7,037 nt of DNA from Gemmataceae bacterium (GTDB lineage Bacteria > Planctomycetota > Planctomycetia > Gemmatales > Gemmataceae): positions 1-7,037 of the forward strand of contig JADLBT010000029.1 in the NCBI GenBank assembly GCA_020847555.1, read 5' to 3'. A program made the position numbers and the translations under genes. Numbering within the stretch: the stretch's first letter is position 1; every line of letters begins with the position of its first letter. A model generated the notes under the pieces. It did not search any database. It saw nothing but the letters and a program-made list of their open reading frames with translations, and was not told where the DNA came from. Of the stretch, positions 1-7,037 are shown in pieces.

Positions 1-1752
<1,752 letters not shown>

Positions 1753-2049
1753 TCAGCCCTCGACGACGGCGAGCACATCTTCCTCGCGCATGACGAGGAT
1801 GGCGTCGCCGCTGGAGCCCTCGCGGAACTCGTCGCCGGCCCAGGCGGTGAAGAGGACCGTGTCGCCCTCCTTCACCTGCAGGGCGCTGCGGTTGCCGTTC
1901 TTGTTGAGCTTGCCGGGACCGACGGCGAGAACCTTGCCGCGCTGCGGCTTGTTTTTCGCGGTGTCCGGGAGCAGAATGCCGCCGGACGTCTTCTCCTCCG
2001 CCTCGGACCGGCGGACCACGAGCCGGTCCCCAAGGGGCCGCAAATTCAT
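1753..2049 (-). CDS. groES: GroES / Hsp10 co-chaperonin
   Basis: This is the heptameric lid of the GroEL chamber, binding the apical domains of GroEL when ATP is bound. It has 98 residues, normal for bacterial GroES (about 94-100). It starts MNLRPLGDRLVV, the family's opening strand. The GroEL-binding mobile loop spans about residues 16-34 with the GGILLP core (I25-L26-L27 in place of the usual Ile-Val-Leu). PQRGKVLAVGPGK (35-47) follows, and the protein ends with the typical ILVMREEDVLAVVEG. I chose ATG at 2049; a GTG directly before it at 2052 is also possible and would add one residue. GGAGGA at 2057-2062 sits 7 bases before the ATG (4 before the GTG). The segment GDEFREGSSGDA is somewhat divergent from common GroES, but the fold signature is intact. 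It is the first gene of the groES-groEL operon. Confidence 0.97.
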   Translation of the reverse strand: MNLRPLGDRLVVRRSEAEEKTSGGILLPDTAKNKPQRGKVLAVGPGKLNKNGNRSALQVKEGDTVLFTAWAGDEFREGSSGDAILVMREEDVLAVVEG

Positions 2050-2056
2050 CACGCTC

Positions 2057-2080
2057 TCCTCCCGCGGGTGAGATCCGCGG
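2057..2080 (-). promoter_or_regulatory. groES ribosome binding site with an abutting hairpin
   Basis: On the minus strand, CCGCGG (2075-2080) and CCGCGG (2062-2067) can pair around a 7-base loop. The second arm runs directly into the GGAGGA ribosome site (2057-2062), sharing one G. This puts a GC stem immediately 5' of the Shine-Dalgarno of a heat-shock gene. The site itself is not paired, so thermosensor-type control is only a possibility. Confidence 0.4.
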
Positions 2081-2156
2081 CTTGATCAGTTGCGTTGAGC
2101 CTGAAGCTTCCCCGTGCAAGCAACTCCCGTGCCCGTACCTTCGGAGCAGCGCAAGA

Positions 2157-2185
2157 TTTATCAGACCAATCGGTTGCGGCATCAA
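2157..2185 (-). promoter_or_regulatory. candidate sigma70-type promoter for groES-groEL
   Basis: Reading the minus strand, TTGATG (2185-2180) and GATAAA (2162-2157) are separated by 17 bases; each matches 4 of 6 consensus positions. It lies about 108 nt before the groES start and would give a leader of roughly 100 nt. No CIRCE operator (TTAGCACTC-N9-GAGTGCTAA), the site of the repressor HrcA, is visible between it and groES. Assignment is by pattern only. Confidence 0.4.
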
Positions 2186-2322
2186 CGGATCTCGGACGGT
2201 GGTGCCGATCCTGCCAAGTTGCGCGCTGGCGACCGGACGCGCCTGTCGGAATGGCAGGTCGGGGTGGAGCCTTCCGAAGGTTGAACGTCGCTCGCGGCTG
2301 GCGGGTGAGGGCGGCGAGAACG

Positions 2323-2350
2323 TTGACGGTCCTGCGGGCCACCGTACAAT
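2323..2350 (+). promoter_or_regulatory. sigma70-type promoter reading toward the small ORF and tRNA-Ala
   Basis: TTGACG (2323-2328) and TACAAT (2345-2350) are 16 bases apart, each matching 5 of 6 positions of the -35 and -10 consensus. This is the best promoter match I see in the window. It lies 69 bases before the ATG at 2420, and its transcript could continue through the tRNA to the terminator at 2713-2744. Confidence 0.55.
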
Positions 2351-2419
2351 TGGGGAGTTCCTCGTATCCTCCTCCTGCCTCTGGCGCGGGGATCCGCCTC
2401 GTGAGCGTGCGAGGCAACG

Positions 2420-2620
2420 ATGGACGCAGACACCCGGTTGCCCTGGCTGATTCGCGACAACCCGAACCAGATCGGCGCACTCACCCAGGCAAAGGTGCTC
2501 ACGGCTCTGATCGCCGCCGGCAAGACCGTTCTGGCACCAGTCGTGAACGTGGAGCGGTATGACCTGGTCCCTGTCGCTCACGAGCCAATTGAGGATCTGT
2601 TTGCTATGATGGAGGAGTAG
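2420..2620 (+). pseudogene. truncated PD-(D/E)XK endonuclease-like ORF (66 aa)
   Basis: The first 50 or so residues resemble the N-terminus of group I intron-associated PD-(D/E)XK endonucleases: a helix (QIGALTQAKVLTALIAAGK, about residues 17-35), a strand (TVLAPV), then VERYDLV. In that family a Glu in the helix, the Asp of RYDL and a later Q/E-x-K strand build the active site. Here the helix Glu position appears to be Gln, the Asp is present, and the Q/E-x-K strand is absent. After RYDLV the protein turns into an unrelated tail ending FAMMEE. None of the three forward frames continues the family after that point, so the break looks like a deletion junction rather than a simple frameshift. 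GAGG lies about six bases before ATG, and a good promoter lies upstream. It could still be expressed as a small protein of unknown function. Family assignment is from memory of the motif pattern and is moderate only. Confidence 0.45.
2605..2610 (+). promoter_or_regulatory. candidate -10 box for tRNA-Ala
   Basis: TATGAT matches 5 of 6 positions of the -10 consensus and lies 24 bases before the tRNA, a usual distance for a tRNA promoter. No convincing -35 box is seen 16-18 bases upstream. The box lies inside the last codons of the small ORF. Confidence 0.35.
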
Positions 2621-2634
2621 GCTGGCGTAGACCT

Positions 2635-2707
2635 GGGGCTGTAGCTCAATTGGGAGAGCGCGGCGTTCGCAATGCCGAGGTTACGGGTTCGATCCCCGTC
2701 AGCTCCA
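2635..2707 (+). tRNA. tRNA-Ala, anticodon CGC
   Basis: This is a complete 73-nt cloverleaf that decodes the alanine codon GCG. The acceptor stem GGGGCTG/CAGCTCC includes the G3-U70 wobble pair, the main identity signal for alanyl-tRNA synthetase, in agreement with the anticodon. The D stem is GCTC/GAGC. The anticodon stem CGGCG/TGCCG closes the loop TTCGCAA with CGC at positions 34-36. The variable loop is AGGTT, and the T arm is ACGGG-TTCGATC-CCCGT. The discriminator base is A73. The 3' CCA is not encoded (CAT follows), so it must be added by tRNA nucleotidyltransferase. An intrinsic terminator follows six bases later. Confidence 0.97.
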
Positions 2708-2712
2708 CATAA

Positions 2713-2744
2713 CAAACACCCTCCGAATCCCGGGAGGGTGTTTG
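2713..2744 (+). terminator. intrinsic terminator of tRNA-Ala
   Basis: A perfect 12-bp stem (CAAACACCCTCC at 2713-2724 with its complement at 2733-2744) closes an 8-base loop. A moderately T-rich stretch (CGTTTCCCCTTC) follows. It sits just after the tRNA end, where a terminator is expected. Confidence 0.85.
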
Positions 2745-2921
2745 CGTTTCCCCTTCACGCATGCCGCGCCGGGACCACGAGTCAAAACAACCGCACCGCC
2801 GCCTGGGTTGTCGGCTGTGGGTTTTCTCCGCCAAGCGCGGCGAGTACCCCAACGTCCTCGCCGCTCCAGAGCCGAAAACCGCCGCGAAACGCCGTAACGA
2901 TCCTTCCCGAGGAAACGTCGC

Positions 2922-4214
2922 ATGGCGAAGCGCTACCCCTGGTGTCTACTCCTGCTGCTCGCGGTAACCGCCCCGGCCCTGTCGCAAAAGGAGGCTTCCT
3001 TCACTCCGCGGCCGTTCGACTGGCCGCAGTGGCAGGGGGCCGAGCGCAACAACCGCTCGCGCGAAACCGGCCTGCGGCGCGCCTGGCCGAAGGGCGGACC
3101 GCCGCTGGTGTGGCGCAAGCCGGGACTCGGCGGCGGGTATAGCGCGCCGACCGTCGCGGCCGGGCGCGTCTTCGGGATGAGCTACCGCGATGAGGACGAG
3201 GTCGTCTGGACCCTCGACGACCGCACCGGCAAGGAACTGTGGTCCACGCGCATCGCGACCGCCAACCGCAAGGTCGATTACGACGAGGGTCCGCGCTGCA
3301 GCCCGACCGTTGACGGCGACCGGGTGTACGCGCTCGGCGTCAGCGGCGACCTCGTCTGCCTGGGGGTGGCGGACGGCAAGGTGCGGTGGCGCAAGAACCT
3401 CATCCGGGACTTCGGCGGAACGCTGCCGTACTATCGGGCCGCCTACGGCTATGCCGAATCGCCCCTGGTCGATGGCGACCGCGTCGTCGTCACCCCGGGC
3501 GAGCCGAAGGCGACGCTCGTCGCGCTGGACAGGCTGACCGGCAAGCTCCTCCTCACGGCCCCGGTGCCGGACACGGGCAAGGGAGCGTCGCGGGCCGATT
3601 ATTCCTCGGTGGTCGTGGGCGAGGCGGCCGGACGCAGGCAGTATGTGCAGTTCCTGCACGGCGGAGTGGTGGGGGTGGCGGCGGACGATGGCCGGTTGCT
3701 GTGGCGCTACGCGAAGCCGAGCAGCGGAATCGTCAACTGCCTGACGCCGGTGTTCCACGATGGGATGGTGTTCGCGTCATCGGGCTACGGTAAGGGCGGC
3801 GGCGCGGTCGCGCTCGAGGCGGACGGCGGGCAGGTGCGGGCGCGCGAGGTTTACTTTACCAGGCGCATGAAGAACCTGCATGGCGGGGTGGTGCTGCACG
3901 ACGGCCACCTCTACGGCGGCAGCGACCCGGGGATGCTGGTGTGCCTGGCGTTCCAAACGGGCAAGGGCGGGTGGGACGAGCGCCGCGCCGGGAAGGGCTC
4001 GCTCGTCTACGCCGACGGCCACCTGTACTACCGCGACCAGCGCGGCCCGATGCTGCTGATCGAGGCGAACCCGAAGGCCTACGTCGAGAAGGGCCGCTTC
4101 AATCCGCCCGACCGCAGCAAGGCCGACGCCTGGTCGCACCCGGTCGTCGCCAACGGTCGGCTGTACCTGCGCGATCAGGACGTACTGCTGTGCTACGACG
4201 TGAAACAACGCTGA
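2922..4214 (+). CDS. exported PQQ-like (WD40-type) beta-propeller protein
   Basis: This is a 430-residue protein of the PQQ-binding-like beta-propeller class, probably outside the cytoplasm. The signal peptide is clear: basic start MAKR, hydrophobic core LLLLLAVTA (9-17), likely cleavage after ALS at residue 21. Mature DWPQWQGAERNN (33-44) is a variant of the WPQWRGP opening typical of planctomycete propeller proteins. Blade signatures recur: TLDDRTGKELW (97-107), LVCLGVADGKVRW (144-156), LVALDRLTGKLLL (199-211) and VVGVAADDGRLLW (249-261), ending with YLRDQDVLLCYDVK. No dehydrogenase active-site motif or heme site (CxxCH) is seen, so enzyme activity is not supported; a binding or scaffold role is more likely. 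ATG at 2922 has an AGGA eight bases upstream and starts the signal peptide directly. It stands alone, 271 bp before glmS; I see no good promoter for it in 2745-2921. Confidence 0.9.
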   Translation: MAKRYPWCLLLLLAVTAPALSQKEASFTPRPFDWPQWQGAERNNRSRETGLRRAWPKGGPPLVWRKPGLGGGYSAPTVAAGRVFGMSYRDEDEVVWTLDDRTGKELWSTRIATANRKVDYDEGPRCSPTVDGDRVYALGVSGDLVCLGVADGKVRWRKNLIRDFGGTLPYYRAAYGYAESPLVDGDRVVVTPGEPKATLVALDRLTGKLLLTAPVPDTGKGASRADYSSVVVGEAAGRRQYVQFLHGGVVGVAADDGRLLWRYAKPSSGIVNCLTPVFHDGMVFASSGYGKGGGAVALEADGGQVRAREVYFTRRMKNLHGGVVLHDGHLYGGSDPGMLVCLAFQTGKGGWDERRAGKGSLVYADGHLYYRDQRGPMLLIEANPKAYVEKGRFNPPDRSKADAWSHPVVANGRLYLRDQDVLLCYDVKQR

Positions 4215-4264
4215 GGACTTCCTCCAAAGCCGACCGACGCGGTCCGGGCGCTGCAGTCGGACAC

Positions 4265-4287
4265 GCCGGGACAGGCCTGAGCCCGGC
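4265..4287 (+). terminator. possible weak terminator after the propeller gene
   Basis: GCCGGG (4265-4270) pairs with CCCGGC (4282-4287) around an 11-base loop, and ATTTCCTTCT follows. It lies 50 bases after the stop of the propeller gene. The stem is short and the T tract is broken, so this is tentative. Confidence 0.3.
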
Positions 4288-4332
4288 ATTTCCTTCTCCA
4301 TCCGGCTCAGCTTGCCGCGCCGAAAACTGACG

Positions 4333-4362
4333 TTGGCGGCCACCAGCGCGGCGGGGTATATC
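4333..4362 (+). promoter_or_regulatory. candidate promoter for glmS
   Basis: TTGGCG (4333-4338) and TATATC (4357-4362) are 18 bases apart, each matching 4 of 6 consensus positions, about 124 bases before the glmS start. The match is modest, but this is the only AT-rich -10-like string in a very GC-rich spacer. Confidence 0.35.
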
Positions 4363-4426
4363 TCCAGTCGCCCGGCGGTGCGCCCGCGGAAGATAGCGGT
4401 CGAGGCCGGCCGTGCCCGCCCAGCCA

Positions 4427-4454
4427 ACCTGCCGGGCCAGCCGGCCCGGCAGGT
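4427..4454. repeat. perfect 12-bp GC hairpin in the glmS leader
   Basis: ACCTGCCGGGCC (4427-4438) and its exact complement GGCCCGGCAGGT (4443-4454) flank a 4-base loop AGCC. It ends 31 bases before the glmS ATG and about 20 before its ribosome site. There is no T run on either side, and a terminator here would silence glmS from any upstream promoter, so a leader structure or a dispersed repeat is more likely. It does not share sequence with the CCCACGGG repeat unit. Confidence 0.7.
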
Positions 4455-4485
4455 GCGGAGACGCCCGGACTCATGGAGGAGACGC

Positions 4486-6324
<1,839 letters not shown>

Positions 6325-6349
6325 CCGGGCGTGCCCGTCGCCAGGACTG

Positions 6350-6387
6350 CTGTGAAGTCCACGGGTCGCGGCCCGTGGACTTTACAG
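6350..6387. repeat. 16-bp hairpin after glmS, related to the groES-groEL palindrome unit
   Basis: Bases 6350-6365 pair with 6372-6387 around the loop TCGCGG, with one G-T pair. The core unit 6357-6380 (GTCCACGGG, six bases, CCCGTGGAC) differs from the unit at 1703-1726 (read in its best orientation) at only four of 24 positions, so the two belong to one repeat family. Lying 26 bases after the glmS stop, it may also act as a transcription stop or mRNA 3' end protector, although no T run follows. Confidence 0.75.
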
Positions 6388-6396
6388 GCTGGCGTC

Positions 6397-6460
6397 GTCC
6401 GAGCCCGCCGCGCCAGCGCGGAAAGAGACAACGTCCCGCGCTGACGCGGCGGGCTCGGAC
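6397..6460. repeat. 25-bp GC-rich inverted repeat between convergent glmS and CBS genes
   Basis: The arms 6397-6421 and 6436-6460 are inverted copies with a single mismatch, around a 14-base loop. Each begins or ends with GTCCGAGCCCGCCGCG or its complement. Each arm has its own small dyad (CCGCG, four bases, CGCGG), the same nested design as the groES-groEL palindrome but a different sequence. It stands 41 bases from the end of the CBS gene and could serve transcripts from both sides as a bidirectional terminator-like structure. Confidence 0.82.
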
Positions 6461-6501
6461 AGGAGTTTACTCCGCCAGTTCCAGGGCGAGCGGCCGCTCG
6501 C

Positions 6502-6939
6502 CTAAGCGTGCCCGTAGATGTACTCGTGCAGCAGGTGGATGGTCCGCTCCTGGGTGGTCGCCTGGTGGGCGTTCAGGTCGCCGATCGAGACCATGCCGCG
6601 GAGCTGGCCCTGGTCGTCCACGACCGGCAGGTGCCGGATACGGCGATTCTTCATCACCCCGCGCGCCTCCTCCAGCGGGGTGTGCGAACGGCAGCAGACG
6701 AGGTCCGTCGTCATCACCTCCCCGACGGTCGTCGTGGCCGGGTCGCGCCGGTCCGCGACAACGCGCTGCAAGATGTCGCGCTCCGTGATGATGCCGCACA
6801 GACGGCCCTCCTGCATCACGGCGAGGCTGCCGATCTTGTTCTCGTTCATCTTGACCGCCGCCTCGTAAACCGTCTCTTCCGGGCCGACGGCCCGCTCCTC
6901 GGCTCCCTTGATGGCGAGGATGTCGCTCACCGTTGCCAT
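6502..6939 (-). CDS. small protein with a tandem CBS domain pair
   Basis: This is a 145-residue cytosolic protein consisting almost entirely of one Bateman module. CBS1 spans about residues 6-65, with the signature GSLAVMQEGRLCGIITERDI (37-56). CBS2 spans about 72-128, with IRHLPVVDDQGQLRGMVSIG (101-120). A short C-terminal helix HLLHEYIYGHA ends it, as in many stand-alone CBS proteins. Such pairs bind adenine nucleotides (AMP, ATP, SAM) and sense energy or redox state; the ligand and target here are unknown. I chose ATG at 6939 because GGGGAGA (6945-6951) lies five bases upstream and the protein then begins just before CBS1. A GTG at 6993 would add 18 residues with no conserved look. It is convergent with glmS, and no partner gene is adjacent within the window. 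No clear promoter is seen in 6940-7037. Confidence 0.93.
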   Translation of the reverse strand: MATVSDILAIKGAEERAVGPEETVYEAAVKMNENKIGSLAVMQEGRLCGIITERDILQRVVADRRDPATTTVGEVMTTDLVCCRSHTPLEEARGVMKNRRIRHLPVVDDQGQLRGMVSIGDLNAHQATTQERTIHLLHEYIYGHA

Positions 6940-7037
6940 GATCGTCTCCCCAAAAGAATTGCGCGTCCTGGGGCCGCCGGCCAGACGGGTCACTCCGGCG
7001 GTTGCGAAACGAACCCCTATCGCCCATCATTCCGGAC

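Larger units (their letters stand above)
2050..2419. other. divergent intergenic region, no gene recognised
   Basis: These 370 bases separate groES (minus) from the small ORF at 2420 (plus). They hold the candidate groES promoter and leader and a plus-strand promoter at 2323-2350. A weak bulged dyad (AGTTGC at 2088-2093 with GCAACT at 2120-2125) lies in the groES leader. Frames are open on both strands because of the GC content, but none gives a recognisable protein or a good ribosome site. Nothing else stands out in about 2190-2320. Confidence 0.6.

Noticed and set aside
2050..2419. CIRCE operator upstream of groES
   Set aside because: Neither TTAGCACTC nor GAGTGCTAA, nor a close paired variant, is present on either strand.
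2646..2852. Minus-strand ORF of 68 codons ending in TGIEPVTSALRTPRSPN
   Set aside because: The C-terminal part is the antisense translation of tRNA-Ala, a well-known false protein seen in many databases; the rest covers the terminator hairpin.
4312..4485. In-frame N-terminal extension of glmS by 58 codons
   Set aside because: GlmS needs Cys2 as N-terminal nucleophile; the good ribosome site is at 4475-4480, and the extension would cross the leader hairpin and candidate promoter.
4215..4485. glmS ribozyme in the glmS leader
   Set aside because: I could not find the conserved ribozyme core or its pseudoknot arrangement; the element is known mainly from Firmicutes. A covariance search would settle it.
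6940..6993. Upstream GTG start for the CBS protein (163 residues)
   Set aside because: The added 18 residues show no conserved feature, and the ATG at 6939 has a strong ribosome site at the right distance.

Overview
This is a GC-rich chromosomal window with mostly housekeeping content. It most likely comes from a planctomycete, possibly a Gemmata-like lineage. That placement is inferred from three things: an exported PQQ-type beta-propeller protein opening with a Trp-Pro-Gln-Trp motif (a style very common in Planctomycetes), the high GC, and dispersed palindromic repeats between genes. No marker gene here settles the taxonomy.

Layout. Bases 1-2049 hold a groES-groEL chaperonin operon on the minus strand. 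groEL is cut by the left edge only a few codons before its expected end, and its 123-nt spacer from groES carries a 70-bp near-perfect palindrome. Bases 2050-2419 are a divergent control region with a candidate minus-strand promoter for groES and a well-matched plus-strand sigma70-type promoter. That plus-strand promoter leads into a 66-codon ORF (2420-2620) that looks like the truncated N-terminal part of a PD-(D/E)XK endonuclease of the intron-associated type. It is followed directly by tRNA-Ala(CGC) (2635-2707) and a clear intrinsic terminator. Next come an exported beta-propeller gene (2922-4214) and full-length glmS (4486-6324). A small two-CBS-domain protein (6502-6939) lies on the minus strand, convergent with glmS; the 177 bp between them hold two strong hairpins.

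How the genes relate. Only groES and groEL clearly work together, as the folding chamber and its lid. GlmS commits fructose-6-phosphate to amino-sugar and cell-envelope synthesis. The propeller and CBS proteins are single genes with no visible partner.

I found no new multi-gene system. The signals most worth a second look are the palindromic repeat family (related 24-bp units between groES and groEL and after glmS, plus a second GC-rich paired hairpin) and the truncated endonuclease ORF whose 3' end overlaps the likely tRNA promoter.
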